A stretch of 64,000 nt of DNA from Lacrimispora sphenoides JCM 1415 (GCF_900105615.1 NZ_LT630003.1:1674001-1738000), one strand, 5' to 3'. Positions 34,890-45,303 are shown, counted from the first letter of the stretch. The notes: generated by a model from the sequence alone, not told the origin. Numbers and translations are program-made.

Positions 34890-35741
34890 TTAGAAAACCA
34901 CTTGCGGCATGTATTTATATAAAGCCTCAGCTATTCCATCTTCATCATTCGATGCAGTAACATATTGAGCTGCATTTTTCAGTTCCTGGACAGCATTCTC
35001 CATTGCAACACCTATTCCAGTGTACTGAATCATGGATATATCGTTCATTCCATCTCCAAATCCGATCATTTGCGCCGGAAGAAAGCCCATTGGCTTTAGC
35101 ACAGTATCCAAAGCTTTGGCTTTATCGATTCCCTTTGCTGTATATTCAAAATAGAAATCTGCTGTAAACATACAATTAAGCTTCTCTTTAAACGGATCCA
35201 TCATGTCTTTATAATGCTCTTGCAGATAAGATGGATCCCCGGCCGTCAATATCTTATTTACTTCATAATCCAGGAATTCCGATAAATCCTCTTTTTCACA
35301 GAGCAAATAGCCCCCGCCTCTTGCTTCATATTCAATAATGTTAATTGAGCAACCTTTCCATTGTATTGGATCTGCATATACATTATTCACATACATATAA
35401 TTATCTTTATCGATCATCGGATAAACATCAAACTTCTTTAAGTGTTCTAAAACAGCCTTTCCATCCGAAATACCCAACGGTTCATTAAAAAGAGTTTCCA
35501 TAGTTTCAAAATCAATTACTTTGCTGCCATTATAAGCAACAAACAATCCATGGTGATGATCCATTTCTAATTCTTTTCCTATTTGAAACAATCCTGCCGT
35601 GGGTCGTCCGGAAGCAAGAATAAGTTTCACCCCAGCCGACTGAGCCTTTCGTAATGCTTCCTTTGTTTTAGCGGTAATCATCTTTTTACTGTTAAATAAT
35701 GTTCCGTCAACATCCATAATAATAACTTTAATATCACTCAT
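34890..35741 (-). CDS. HAD-superfamily Cof-type phosphatase
   Basis: A 283-residue Cof/YidA-type HAD hydrolase with the nucleophile motif IIMDVDGTLFNS (Asp10, Asp12), LILASGRP (motif II), a large cap domain, and motif IV GFGDGMNDISMI. These enzymes dephosphorylate sugar phosphates and other small metabolites with broad specificity. Single gene followed by a strong terminator. A second enzyme of this type is encoded at 52885-53742. Confidence 0.92.
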   Translation of the reverse strand: MSDIKVIIMDVDGTLFNSKKMITAKTKEALRKAQSAGVKLILASGRPTAGLFQIGKELEMDHHHGLFVAYNGSKVIDFETMETLFNEPLGISDGKAVLEHLKKFDVYPMIDKDNYMYVNNVYADPIQWKGCSINIIEYEARGGGYLLCEKEDLSEFLDYEVNKILTAGDPSYLQEHYKDMMDPFKEKLNCMFTADFYFEYTAKGIDKAKALDTVLKPMGFLPAQMIGFGDGMNDISMIQYTGIGVAMENAVQELKNAAQYVTASNDEDGIAEALYKYMPQVVF

Positions 35742-35826
35742 CCAATCATCCTTCTATTTCGTTTTATTATAGTAAAAGAGCATTACCAAAGTAAAATCAA
35801 TCCCAATCATCCTGAACACTGTTTTC

Positions 35827-36186
35827 TTATTTAAGAAGGATATCTTTCTTATCAAGGATCGCTGCTGCAGACGCACAAGCCGGACAATCGCAATATTTCG
35901 CTCCAGCAGACTTGATTTCCTTTGCATGTGCCGCGATATTCTTAGAAATGTCTGCTCCAAAAACCTGAAATCCAGCATCAGATTCAGCAAAACCGATTAA
36001 ACCGTCAATCGGCATAATATCCGCCTCAAGTTCATCAATATACTTTTTGGTTTCTTCGGCTTCCTTTTCAGTTCCGATAGCGTCCAACCAGGTCTGAGCT
36101 GCTGCTTTTGCCTCACTGCTACATGATGAAGCACTTATTAATTCGTTTGTTTTTTCAACAACATAATTTAATACTTCCTTGTCCAT
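35827..36186 (-). CDS. Small conserved protein with YCDCPAC motif
   Basis: A 119-residue soluble, mainly helical protein. A Cys pair occurs near residue 21 (SASSCSSEA) and a CDCPAC cluster near residue 99 (AKYCDCPACASA), which looks like a metal or redox site. ATG 36186 has AAGG upstream; the frame is open 23 codons further but without a ribosome site. I recall similar small clostridial proteins carrying the label Hsp90-like chaperone, but nothing in this sequence resembles Hsp90, so that name should not be transferred. The repeated TWLDAIGTEKEAEETKKYI region suggests a helical bundle. Function unknown. Confidence 0.75.
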   Translation of the reverse strand: MDKEVLNYVVEKTNELISASSCSSEAKAAAQTWLDAIGTEKEAEETKKYIDELEADIMPIDGLIGFAESDAGFQVFGADISKNIAAHAKEIKSAGAKYCDCPACASAAAILDKKDILLK

Positions 36187-36354
36187 AATTGTATGCCTTC
36201 TTTCTTCTGGAATTTTTCTATATTTTACCATAATTATTTTACCTTTGCAATTCAAAGATATATTCCGGTTATTCAGTTTAAACTGTTGTACGCCGATATG
36301 GGCAGCCGTTAGATTTCAGGTCTGACTTTTGGGGTTTTTTCAAAGGGTCAAGAT

Positions 36355-37581
36355 TTAATTCTTATCAATATGCAAAATCGTATTTAAAAGTACATTCGCC
36401 CCTTTTAAACAGTTTTCTACCGGAGTATATTCGATCTCACAATGGCTGTGTCCTCCTACACTTGGTACAAATATCATGGTAGCAGGAACCAGATCTATAG
36501 CAAACTGGGCATCATGACCTGGGCCGCTGTATATTCTACGATTGGAATAGCCCCATTCCCGTACACTTTTTTCCACATAATCAACCAGTTCAGCAGTAAA
36601 GCTCACGGTCTTACGTGACCATGCTTCCTCATAACTCACTTCGCATTGCTCTACAACACTTGGGATCTTTTTAATGACTGCAAGTACCTGCTTGAGCACT
36701 TCGGAATCCTGATGTCTCGCATCCAGGGTAAATTTCACTTCATCCGGTATTATGGTGTGAATGTTCGGATGGGCAGAAATTTTTCCCGTGGTATAAACCA
36801 GTTTGCTGTCTAACTGGTCCAGTTCATCATGGAGATATTGAATGGTTTTAACTGCTGCATAAAGGGCATCCTTACGATATTTCATAGGTGTCGTTCCTGC
36901 GTGGCCTGCCTGCCCGGTAAATGTAAATTCATAATTGATCATACCGCAGACGCCTTCGACTATGCCAATATCTATCCCTTCTGCTTCTAATACCGGGCCC
37001 TGTTCAATATGAAGTTCCACCAAAGCCTTTGTTTTAGATGGATCCAGCCGGTTTCCTTCCTTTCCTTTAAATCCGCTGTTCTCCAAAGCTTCTCCGAAGG
37101 TATACCCAGGAATGTCTTTTGCCTGTGAAGCCAGCATGGTTTCCTTGTTAAACTTTCCACAAACAACACCGGAAGACATCATTGCCGGTTCAAATCTGGC
37201 GCCTTCTTCGTTGGTCCATACTATAACCGTAATCGGATGCCTGTGAGGTATTTTTTCTTTTACTATGGTTTCTGCTACTTCCATTGCTGTTAAGACACCC
37301 AGAATCCCATCATAATTCCCGCCCTGGCGAACGGAATCCATATGGGAACCTGAGACAATGGCAGGTAAATCTTCTGTTCCGGCAATGGTTGCATATATAT
37401 TTGCCATATCGTCTGTTGCGATGGAAGCACCGATTGCCTCCATGCGCTTTACGAATTCTTTTCTGGCGGCCAGGGCTTCATCCGATAAGGAAAATCTGGT
37501 AATTCCACCCTTTCCAGTATCTCCAAACCTGCTGAAGGTTTCAATCTTATCTTCCATTCTTTCATAGTTACACTGAATCAT
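36355..37581 (-). CDS. M20-family Zn amidohydrolase (carbamoylase/hydantoinase type)
   Basis: A 408-residue enzyme of the N-carbamoyl-L-amino acid hydrolase/allantoate amidohydrolase group. Metal-ligand motifs are SGSHMDSVRQGGNYDG, WTNEEGARF and LHIEQGPVLE; the dimerisation domain contains TGQAGHAGTTPM, and the C-terminal ligand motif is GGHSHCEIEYT. It releases CO2 and NH3 from carbamoyl compounds or cleaves allantoate. AAGGAGG precedes the ATG. No other purine or hydantoin genes lie nearby, so substrate is open. The 291-base gap before it (37582-37872) shows a TATACT -10-like box and nothing else. Confidence 0.9.
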   Translation of the reverse strand: MIQCNYERMEDKIETFSRFGDTGKGGITRFSLSDEALAARKEFVKRMEAIGASIATDDMANIYATIAGTEDLPAIVSGSHMDSVRQGGNYDGILGVLTAMEVAETIVKEKIPHRHPITVIVWTNEEGARFEPAMMSSGVVCGKFNKETMLASQAKDIPGYTFGEALENSGFKGKEGNRLDPSKTKALVELHIEQGPVLEAEGIDIGIVEGVCGMINYEFTFTGQAGHAGTTPMKYRKDALYAAVKTIQYLHDELDQLDSKLVYTTGKISAHPNIHTIIPDEVKFTLDARHQDSEVLKQVLAVIKKIPSVVEQCEVSYEEAWSRKTVSFTAELVDYVEKSVREWGYSNRRIYSGPGHDAQFAIDLVPATMIFVPSVGGHSHCEIEYTPVENCLKGANVLLNTILHIDKN

Positions 37582-37872
37582 GTTACTTACCTCCTTTTAT
37601 GTACAACACATGTAGTCGTTTTTTATTAATACCATTGGTTAAGTATACCATAATTGCATAAACTTAGTCTAATGACTTTATAAAAGATAATGCAGTTTAC
37701 TACGTAAACCCTAACAGTAAGAAGATCTAATTTCTTGTTTGATAATATAAATACTCGTTACAATCTCTCTATCGGCCGATAGATTCACTTTATTGAATGT
37801 TTTTCCCCAAATTTCTTGCCGCTGCCAGGCTTGAATGTCCTTTAATCTCGTGTAATTCTGACAATTGCAGAT

Positions 37873-38376
37873 TTACCACTTTTCGTAATGGATTTTATCA
37901 ATATTATAACGATCTATAAAATGATTTTTATATTTATTGGGATAACCAATAGCAATCAATGCAAAAGGTATAATATTTAATGGCAGTTCGTACATCTCCC
38001 GTACATAATTTATAGCTGAATCTACAGATGTAATACTCATCCACACTGCTCCAAGTTCTAAATGAACAGCTTCTAATAAAATATTTTGGGCTGCAGCACT
38101 CATATCCAACGCCCAATCTGGTTCATATCTGAATGTATTGCTATTTGCTGCCAAAATCAGCGTTACCCCTGAGTGAGCAACTGGTTTTGCATCTGGCATA
38201 GCCTTGGAAAGTTTCTGTAAAGCTGTTTTACTTTCAACGACAATAAATTCCCATGGCTGTTGATTGACTGCGGATGGTGCCTGCATAGCTGCACGTAACA
38301 ATTTGTCTATTTTTTCTTTCCCCACAGTCATATTTTTGAATTCCCGAATACTTCTGCGATTAAATATTTCTTTCAC
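37873..38376 (-). CDS. Nitroreductase-family flavoprotein
   Basis: A 167-residue FMN-dependent nitroreductase-like protein. FNRRSIREFKN at the start and AAMQAPSAVNQQPWEFIVVE are the flavin-binding signatures, and LGAVWMSI with a late AIGYPN complete the fold. The start is GTG at 38376, seven bases after AGGAGG; an ATG at 38403 lies upstream of that ribosome site and is rejected. It is transcribed away from the LysR gene at 38528, which probably controls it. Substrate unknown. Confidence 0.88.
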   Translation of the reverse strand: MKEIFNRRSIREFKNMTVGKEKIDKLLRAAMQAPSAVNQQPWEFIVVESKTALQKLSKAMPDAKPVAHSGVTLILAANSNTFRYEPDWALDMSAAAQNILLEAVHLELGAVWMSITSVDSAINYVREMYELPLNIIPFALIAIGYPNKYKNHFIDRYNIDKIHYEKW

Positions 38377-38527
38377 AGTACTACCTCCTATCTGGCATAT
38401 CATAAATCACAACTAAGGTTGCATTTTACTTTTAATTTGTGATAACATAATAACACGATTTGTTCAATCGGTATAATTAATTGTTTCTATTGATACAATC
38501 GAAAAATCAGATGGGAAATTTATCATT

Positions 38528-39412
38528 ATGGACATGCGTTTAATTTTAGCATTTGTAACGGTAGCGACACTGCGTAACTTCACAAAGGCGGCGGATCAGC
38601 TTGGATATGCTCAATCAACCATTACATCCCAAATACAACTTCTTGAGAAAGAGTTGGGCGTAAAATTATTTGATCGGTTGGGCAAAAAGGTCTGCCTTAC
38701 ACCCGAAGGCGAACAATTCCTCGTTGATGCAAGACAGCTACTCTTTTCATGGGAAAAGGCAAAAGGTACTCTATCTTTTATAAAATCTCCGCATGGTATT
38801 TTAACGATTGGAGTAAATGAATCCGTTTGCTCTGTCAAATTGCCTAAACTGTTAGAAGAATATCGCAAACGGTATCCAGAGGTTGAATTTCATATAAAAA
38901 TCGGATCAACGGATGAATTAGAATTGTGGTTGAAAGAAAATCAGATCGATGTGGCTGTATTATTGGACAAGCCATGGCATGTCCCTGAGCTAACAGTTAA
39001 AATATACCAGGAAGAATTATTGGGACTTTTTGTTTCACCTATTCACCCTTTAGATGGTGTAGAAAATATACTTCCCCGCGATGTATCAAATCACCCCATG
39101 CTTTTAGTATCGCACAGCAGTTGCTGGAAGAATGTCTTTCAGGCGGTTATGGAAGAAGCAAATGAGTCATTTAGAATCATGTTGGAAACAGCAAGCATAT
39201 CTGACCTTAAGCAATTTGCGATATTGGGCTTTGGAATAGCAGTTTTACCCTTATATGCTGTACATGAGGAAATAGCATCCAATCAACTTTCTATGATCGA
39301 TTGGAAAGGGAAAAATTTAAGTTTGTTCGTTCAGGTTGTTCACCATAGAGATAAATGGTTATCTCCTTCATTGGAGGCGTTTTTAGAAATATGCATGGAT
39401 GTTAAATGGTGA
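38528..39412 (+). CDS. LysR-family transcriptional regulator
   Basis: A 294-residue LysR regulator with N-terminal winged helix (FTKAADQLGYAQSTITSQIQ), linker helix and two-lobed effector domain. Divergent from the nitroreductase gene with 151 bases between starts, the usual layout for LysR control. That space holds AT-rich dyad-like text around ATTGATACAAT (38489-38499) that could be the binding site. The ATG at 38528 is used; another ATG two codons on is also possible since the ribosome site (GGGA) is weak. Confidence 0.92.
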   Translation: MDMRLILAFVTVATLRNFTKAADQLGYAQSTITSQIQLLEKELGVKLFDRLGKKVCLTPEGEQFLVDARQLLFSWEKAKGTLSFIKSPHGILTIGVNESVCSVKLPKLLEEYRKRYPEVEFHIKIGSTDELELWLKENQIDVAVLLDKPWHVPELTVKIYQEELLGLFVSPIHPLDGVENILPRDVSNHPMLLVSHSSCWKNVFQAVMEEANESFRIMLETASISDLKQFAILGFGIAVLPLYAVHEEIASNQLSMIDWKGKNLSLFVQVVHHRDKWLSPSLEAFLEICMDVKW

Positions 39413-39501
39413 TATGTTTTCACAACAAGTTGTGCGGCTGCTTGGGATATTATGCCTTTGATGGTGTAAATATTGGACGAATAGCTGCATACTGATTCAA
39501 A

Positions 39502-39547
39502 AATGGATGCTGCGTAACTAACATTCGTTAGCAAAGCAGCATCCATT
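39502..39547. terminator. Strong bidirectional terminator
   Basis: AATGGATGCTGC pairs with GCAGCATCCATT, with an inner CTAAC/GTTAG hairpin. It serves the convergent LysR and lyase genes. Confidence 0.85.
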
Positions 39548-39558
39548 GATTTAGTTAA

Positions 39559-42500
39559 TTATTGATTCCATACTCCATTGCTGTCAACCAGCCAGCCATC
39601 TGGAGTCACTCCATTCATGTATAACGATCCACGCGGGCGTGAGTAACCTTCTGGCTTTTTATATTCCCATTTCTCCTGATTCATTGCCCAGCCGGATGAA
39701 CCTTCTGCTTGTGTGGTTAAATAATACCATTTCCCATCTATGCAATTCCAGCCTTCTGCCATGGCTCCGGATGAATCCAGATAATACCAGGAACTGTCCA
39801 TCTGATCAAAGACCCAGCCTGTCTGCATGGCTCCATCTAAGCTCAGCCAATACCATTTTCCATCGACCAGAAGCCAGCCTGTTGCCATATTGCCCTTATC
39901 ATTGAAATAGTACCACTTTCCGTTCACTTTTTTCCAGACAGAGCTAACTATGTTTGATTCAGAGTTTCGATTTCTGTCCTGGCTTCCCTCTCCGTCCAGA
40001 TTCGTTTTCCGGAATTCACCTGTAATATATGTATCCTGCAGGAGCAGGAACTCATATTTTCCGTTTTTGTCCGGTGATACTGTCTTTCCGTTAACAGATA
40101 GACGTTTTAAACGATATCCAATATCAGGAACTGTCTTTACAATTACCTTTGTTCCCTTTTTTCCCTCAGAGAGATTGGCAGTAATGCTGCCGCCTTCCAG
40201 ACTGTCATCTATGGACACTTGAAAGTGTTCTTCTCCTCCTGTGGTACTGTTAATGATTAAGGTCACTGTTCCGTTATCCGTTAACACAAATGATATTTTA
40301 TCTGTTTTGTGATTCCAATAAATGGGTAATTGTCTGGTTTCTCCACCTGACCCCTTAAATGTCGCAGTAATGGAACTGCTGTCCTTTCCCTGATCAGGAA
40401 TGTCCATCCACACTTTCACCGGAGCATTTAACGATATAGGCTTTCTATTTCCGTACTTATCCTCCAGCTGAAGCTGAAGCCCGAAGGTTTTTCGGAACTC
40501 TTCTTCTGTTTCCGATACATTGCCGTCATTGACCGACATAATTGCAGTACGGATTTCCTGATCATCTTCCTCATCTTCAAAGATCAAGAAAGCGGTTGAG
40601 GGAGATGCCTTGCTTGCATTGGAGGCAGTCGCTCTTACTGCACTGGAAGGAGTTGCACTGTTTCCTGTGATTTTAATGGGTATGCTTAACGCAGCCCCTG
40701 CAATCTGTATACCAGTAATTTCTGTTTCAGTGGAATCCACTCTGCTGTCTATCATGCAGTCATTTGCAGCCATCGCAGCCTTATACAGTTCTTCTAATGC
40801 GATCAATTGATCCATTAAATACGTTGCCAATTCCTCATTCGAAACGGCAGTTAAGGCATTGACTGCTGACCTGATGGCTTTTTGTACCTTGTAATCACTG
40901 TAATCATCGTTGCTTATCGCCTCTTTTACTGCGTCTTCAATAAGAGACTGGACTTTTTGAATGTTTTTCGGTAATTCTGGTCCCACTTTTCCGCCCAAAG
41001 AAACAAAGGCCTGAAGCTTTAACCCATTTTCCAGTTCAGCGGTCACGTTTAACCGGCTGCTCTCTTCAAAATCATCAATATCAAGACAGCCCTCTTCATC
41101 GATGCCGGTACCTGATTCTAAAGACTTATCTCCTGTGACCTTCCAGGTAATAATCCCCGCATCATTGGTGTAATCATTGACTGCAAAGGACATACTTTGT
41201 CCGGGGGCAAGAGTAACGGCCTGCGGATACAGGGAAGCTGCCAACTGCATTGTTGCATAAGAATTGGAGCCGTTGGTTCCTTTTACCTGAATGGTAAGCT
41301 TTGCTCCGTATTCTGTCAGTTCTGCCTTTACATTCTCGTCTGATGATAGAATTTCTGTCACAGGTTTATTTATTTCGATTACAATAGTACCTGTATTTTT
41401 CATCGTAGGATCAGAGGCTGAGACAGTCAGAATTCCATTCTCATCTTCTTTTGCCATGAAAGATGCAGCACCTTTTATGGAGAAGTCACCAATTTTTGAA
41501 GCAGCATCTGTCCATACATTGGCTCCAAGTGTATTTTCGGATCTGTCGTAAACAGCCTGCATCTGTGAAGTGTTTGCCAGGACCGTGATTTGTGGCTCCC
41601 TGGAATACTGTTCGGTTTCTTCAGCGGTCATTCCTGGAAGAAGTACATACTCGTATGTGGCATCTTCAGGATTCTTTCCATGGTCAAACCACATTTCCAG
41701 ATAGTTCTCTTCCGCTTTTCCATTTGATGTTCCAACCATTGACCAGTTTCCGGCATTCCTTGCTTTTCTTACCGATATGGTTTGAGAACCGGCAGGGAAA
41801 TAATAACCGATATCGCTTCCGTCCGTATTCCCTTCCAAATGAGCCCATGAAACATCGGAAAGCGTTGTTCCTGACACATCCACTTTTCCGTCTACAATAT
41901 CTACTAAAGATGCGGACTCAGTCATAAGATCTTTTGGCTCTCCGTTGATGATCAGCGCATTGTCGCCATCCTGTTTTAAACGCCTGTTTTCAATAATGCT
42001 TTCCACCGGATATTCTTCTCCGGAATTAGATATGCCGGCTCCAAGGCATACGATTTGTTCCCCAAGCATAAACCAGGATTTCTTAGCAGACAGATTAGGG
42101 GAATACGTCACGGCAGGAGAACCTTCTCCCTCTTTGACCCGGACTTCTCCGGTTAAAGACATTCCGTTTATTCCGTCATTTTCTATGCTGCTGCCTCCGA
42201 CCCAGGATTCTCTTGAACGGAAATCTCCGCCTTGGGCAAAGCCTGAGCTGTCCGGCTGACCGTTACCGATATTCTTGGAAACGAGAGTCGTTCCCGCCAA
42301 CCGGAGAGGATTTACAGTGTTCCAGAAATTTTCCGTATACTGCATGGTATCCTGATTGTATAAGTAGGTCATACCGCTTCCCTGATGCCAGCCATACCGG
42401 TTTTCATGATTCATGATTTCCGTATTCTGAATACGTTCTGAATACATGGATAGTACCATCAGGAACTTGTCTGTCCGGTGAATGGCCCGGTCCATGAGAG

Positions 42501-45303
42501 GCAGATTTTTATGTATCGGAGCAATGGAGGTGGCAATAGAATCATCTCCCTGAATTTCCAGGGCCTTTTCCTTTATCGATATATACTCTGCTCCGCTTAA
42601 GATCTTTATAAATCCGGGATCAATCTCCATCCAGGCTTTTAATGAACTTTTTAATTCTTCCTGCACTTCAGGAGAAACGGAATCCATAAGCTGGATCATA
42701 AGAATCATTGCTTCTCTTCCTGCATCCCGGTTACTGCCGGCAGGTCTTGATACAGAACGACCTTTCAGAGAATCCAGCATCAGACCATCATACATTCCAT
42801 TCAAAAACCCTTCTTTCAAATAGAATTCCAGGTTTTCCTGCACTTCTCTGGGATATTCCCAAGGTGTTCCGGCAAATAGAGGCGGCATTCCTGCCCCGCC
42901 TTTCAGGAACTCAATTCCGTAGGACCCTAAATATGGCACATGGGAATGGTCAAGATAAGAACCATCTGCATAAAAACCGCTGGTGTAACCCTGATCCGCA
43001 ATTTTGGTACTGTCTTTTAAGCTCTGGATTATAAATGTCTCCGAAGAAGCTTTTTGAGCCATGTAAACAAGCTCATTATCTTCTCTGATAATTCCCAGTC
43101 CCAAGGCGGTCCTGGAACAGTCAATGATATTGGCTCCCTGTGCCGTCCGGTATCCCTGAGCATGGGTGCTTCCGGTTCCAATGATGCCTTCATGATATGG
43201 ATCCGGCTGAAAGAAATAAAGTCCCTCGGTATAAAGGCTGATTTCTTCCTCTGTCAGCTGGTCATATATAAGGACCAGTATTGGAATAAGGTCTTTGGGA
43301 ACGCCGATTTCCCACGTCCACCAGTTATCTGTCTGGGTCTTTGGTGAGTAACATTGGGAACACAGATAGTTCATGATCTGTTTTATGTCCTTTATCAGCT
43401 CATCATTTTGGTAATAAAGGTTCCCCTTTGCTGCATATGCCTTTGCCATTGCCAGCACCTTTTTAAAAGCCGGACGAAACTCTACCGCATCATTCTCATA
43501 GGGAATCTCCGGGTTACCCTCAGCTCCTTCATCCTTAAGCCAGGGGATTCCGGCACAGGAATCCTGTCCTTTATAAGAATACGCTTCCCATGCAGATTTT
43601 GCCTGAGCCTGAATGTCGTCAAGGATCACTCTGCCTCCATCAAGTTCAGTTAAATCATTTCCGATGAGAGAATCTTTCCACCGTTTGCGGATTGTCTCGT
43701 AATCTTCTGGTTCTGTCTGGGGTAGATTTGCCGGATCTTCATATAGAACTGTTACGTTCCACTTTTTTTGTTTTCCGTTTTCATCAGTTGCCAGTACAGT
43801 GACATTTCCTTTTTCATTTGCCGTCAGCAGTGCGTCTTCACCGGAAAGCTTTTTAACAGAAGCGATGTGGCTACCATCAGCATCTCCGGCTTTTCTTGTT
43901 CCATCTGTTTCGCCTTCTAACAACTCTCTCTTAATCTTACTGCTTCCCGCATTGCGTACATAATTTCCGTCGGGCTTTGGTATTTTAACTTCCCAACGAA
44001 TGCTGCCGGATAATTCAGCCGGTTTTTCAACCCGTCCGTCTTCTCCTCTTACCAAAACAATCTCATCTCCTGTTATTGCTTCAGCTGCCTTTCCTTCAAT
44101 CGTCAGAACCACTGGCTCAGATCCCATTTCGGAAGCATCGAATTTAAGGAAAATATTAGAGCCAAAAGAGGAATCTGCCAATGCCTTTTGGTTTGAATTT
44201 GTTAGTATGCCTTTTCCCCGGGTTTCCAGTGTTACCTCCAGATAACCATCGGTTTGGTTCTCAGGCTTTGCAATATTTAGTGTTATATTACCATTAGAAG
44301 GATCTTTTTTTACGGTAAGTGACATACTCTCATTCATCGTTAAGGACACTACCTGATTATCCAGCCTGATGCTGTCGGAAGACCACTTGTTTACAGATAT
44401 AAGCCCTTCTGTAATACTGGAAGCAGCCTGTATCTGCGGAGTATTTATCAGAAGCCTTGCATCGGTTTTGTAGAGACTTGAATTTGAATAATCAGCGGTT
44501 GTTTTCCCTGCGACCATGGTATACTGGTAGGTTTCTCCGGGAGCAATAAAAAACTCGGCCAATTGAGCCGTATCAGACTGTTTCGTGTTCAGTCGATAGT
44601 ATACGTTTGAAGTAGTCAGGAACGATCCGGTCTCGCCGTCTCCAAACACATAGGACCATTGCAGTTCGTTATTGTTCAAGTCAGATGCGCTGAGCCAGTT
44701 TCTCTGGGTATGAATCCCTTTCGTCGGTGTATTAATGAGGGAACTCCACTGGTTTGTACTTGCTGACAGTACATTTCGGTATCCGTTGTTGGGATTTGTC
44801 AATGCCAGCTTTGTATCTTTTAAAACAGGAATATTATCTACAACGGTTATGAGCTGCCCGCTGCTTCCTGTTTGTGCCTTGAGGCCTGCTCCGGCACAAA
44901 GGATTTCGTCACCGAATAAAAACCATGATTTAACGCCATGAACCTCATTCCCCAGCTTTACTCCTTGTACACCGTAAGTTTCCGAAAGTGACTTCATTGA
45001 CAGTTCTGTTGTAATTTCACCCCCTCGAAATTGGTTTCCCCCTTCCCAGAACATGGTTGTTCCAGGTATCAGTTCTTCATTCATGGTGTTCCATGCTAAA
45101 GTCGTATCACTGTATTTAGATAGTGACAGACTTCCCCCTCCCACTGTAGGATTAATGGACGCAGCATAATGCCGTGTGTTTAATAATTCTGATCCGGATA
45201 TTACTGGTAATGTCTGTCCGGCAGCTGGAACTGTCATGACCATCTGCATTGCCAGACACATGCTTGTCACCCGCTTCCACTTGTTCCTAATCTTTTGCTT
45301 CAC
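39559..45303 (-). CDS. Giant secreted PL8 polysaccharide lyase with wall-binding repeats
   Basis: A 1914-residue exported enzyme of polysaccharide lyase family 8 (hyaluronate, chondroitin or xanthan lyases). GTG at 45303 follows AAGGAGG at eight bases and gives a signal peptide ending near VPAAG. Order: N-terminal beta-sandwich (about 50-330), Ig-like segments, alpha/alpha toroid with TDNWWTWEIG (about 657), catalytic Asn725 (GAN), His786 and Tyr795 (DHSHVPYLGSY), then NRYGWHQGSGMTYLYN and the central lyase sandwich (about 1005-1330), Ig-like and helical linkers, a beta-repeat domain, and four to five choline-binding-like wall repeats (GKWYYFNDKGNMATGW type, about 1786-1914). The His-Tyr spacing equals that of pneumococcal hyaluronate lyase (399/408). 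The N-terminal sandwich resembles the central one. Confidence 0.93.
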   Translation of the reverse strand: MKQKIRNKWKRVTSMCLAMQMVMTVPAAGQTLPVISGSELLNTRHYAASINPTVGGGSLSLSKYSDTTLAWNTMNEELIPGTTMFWEGGNQFRGGEITTELSMKSLSETYGVQGVKLGNEVHGVKSWFLFGDEILCAGAGLKAQTGSSGQLITVVDNIPVLKDTKLALTNPNNGYRNVLSASTNQWSSLINTPTKGIHTQRNWLSASDLNNNELQWSYVFGDGETGSFLTTSNVYYRLNTKQSDTAQLAEFFIAPGETYQYTMVAGKTTADYSNSSLYKTDARLLINTPQIQAASSITEGLISVNKWSSDSIRLDNQVVSLTMNESMSLTVKKDPSNGNITLNIAKPENQTDGYLEVTLETRGKGILTNSNQKALADSSFGSNIFLKFDASEMGSEPVVLTIEGKAAEAITGDEIVLVRGEDGRVEKPAELSGSIRWEVKIPKPDGNYVRNAGSSKIKRELLEGETDGTRKAGDADGSHIASVKKLSGEDALLTANEKGNVTVLATDENGKQKKWNVTVLYEDPANLPQTEPEDYETIRKRWKDSLIGNDLTELDGGRVILDDIQAQAKSAWEAYSYKGQDSCAGIPWLKDEGAEGNPEIPYENDAVEFRPAFKKVLAMAKAYAAKGNLYYQNDELIKDIKQIMNYLCSQCYSPKTQTDNWWTWEIGVPKDLIPILVLIYDQLTEEEISLYTEGLYFFQPDPYHEGIIGTGSTHAQGYRTAQGANIIDCSRTALGLGIIREDNELVYMAQKASSETFIIQSLKDSTKIADQGYTSGFYADGSYLDHSHVPYLGSYGIEFLKGGAGMPPLFAGTPWEYPREVQENLEFYLKEGFLNGMYDGLMLDSLKGRSVSRPAGSNRDAGREAMILMIQLMDSVSPEVQEELKSSLKAWMEIDPGFIKILSGAEYISIKEKALEIQGDDSIATSIAPIHKNLPLMDRAIHRTDKFLMVLSMYSERIQNTEIMNHENRYGWHQGSGMTYLYNQDTMQYTENFWNTVNPLRLAGTTLVSKNIGNGQPDSSGFAQGGDFRSRESWVGGSSIENDGINGMSLTGEVRVKEGEGSPAVTYSPNLSAKKSWFMLGEQIVCLGAGISNSGEEYPVESIIENRRLKQDGDNALIINGEPKDLMTESASLVDIVDGKVDVSGTTLSDVSWAHLEGNTDGSDIGYYFPAGSQTISVRKARNAGNWSMVGTSNGKAEENYLEMWFDHGKNPEDATYEYVLLPGMTAEETEQYSREPQITVLANTSQMQAVYDRSENTLGANVWTDAASKIGDFSIKGAASFMAKEDENGILTVSASDPTMKNTGTIVIEINKPVTEILSSDENVKAELTEYGAKLTIQVKGTNGSNSYATMQLAASLYPQAVTLAPGQSMSFAVNDYTNDAGIITWKVTGDKSLESGTGIDEEGCLDIDDFEESSRLNVTAELENGLKLQAFVSLGGKVGPELPKNIQKVQSLIEDAVKEAISNDDYSDYKVQKAIRSAVNALTAVSNEELATYLMDQLIALEELYKAAMAANDCMIDSRVDSTETEITGIQIAGAALSIPIKITGNSATPSSAVRATASNASKASPSTAFLIFEDEEDDQEIRTAIMSVNDGNVSETEEEFRKTFGLQLQLEDKYGNRKPISLNAPVKVWMDIPDQGKDSSSITATFKGSGGETRQLPIYWNHKTDKISFVLTDNGTVTLIINSTTGGEEHFQVSIDDSLEGGSITANLSEGKKGTKVIVKTVPDIGYRLKRLSVNGKTVSPDKNGKYEFLLLQDTYITGEFRKTNLDGEGSQDRNRNSESNIVSSVWKKVNGKWYYFNDKGNMATGWLLVDGKWYWLSLDGAMQTGWVFDQMDSSWYYLDSSGAMAEGWNCIDGKWYYLTTQAEGSSGWAMNQEKWEYKKPEGYSRPRGSLYMNGVTPDGWLVDSNGVWNQ

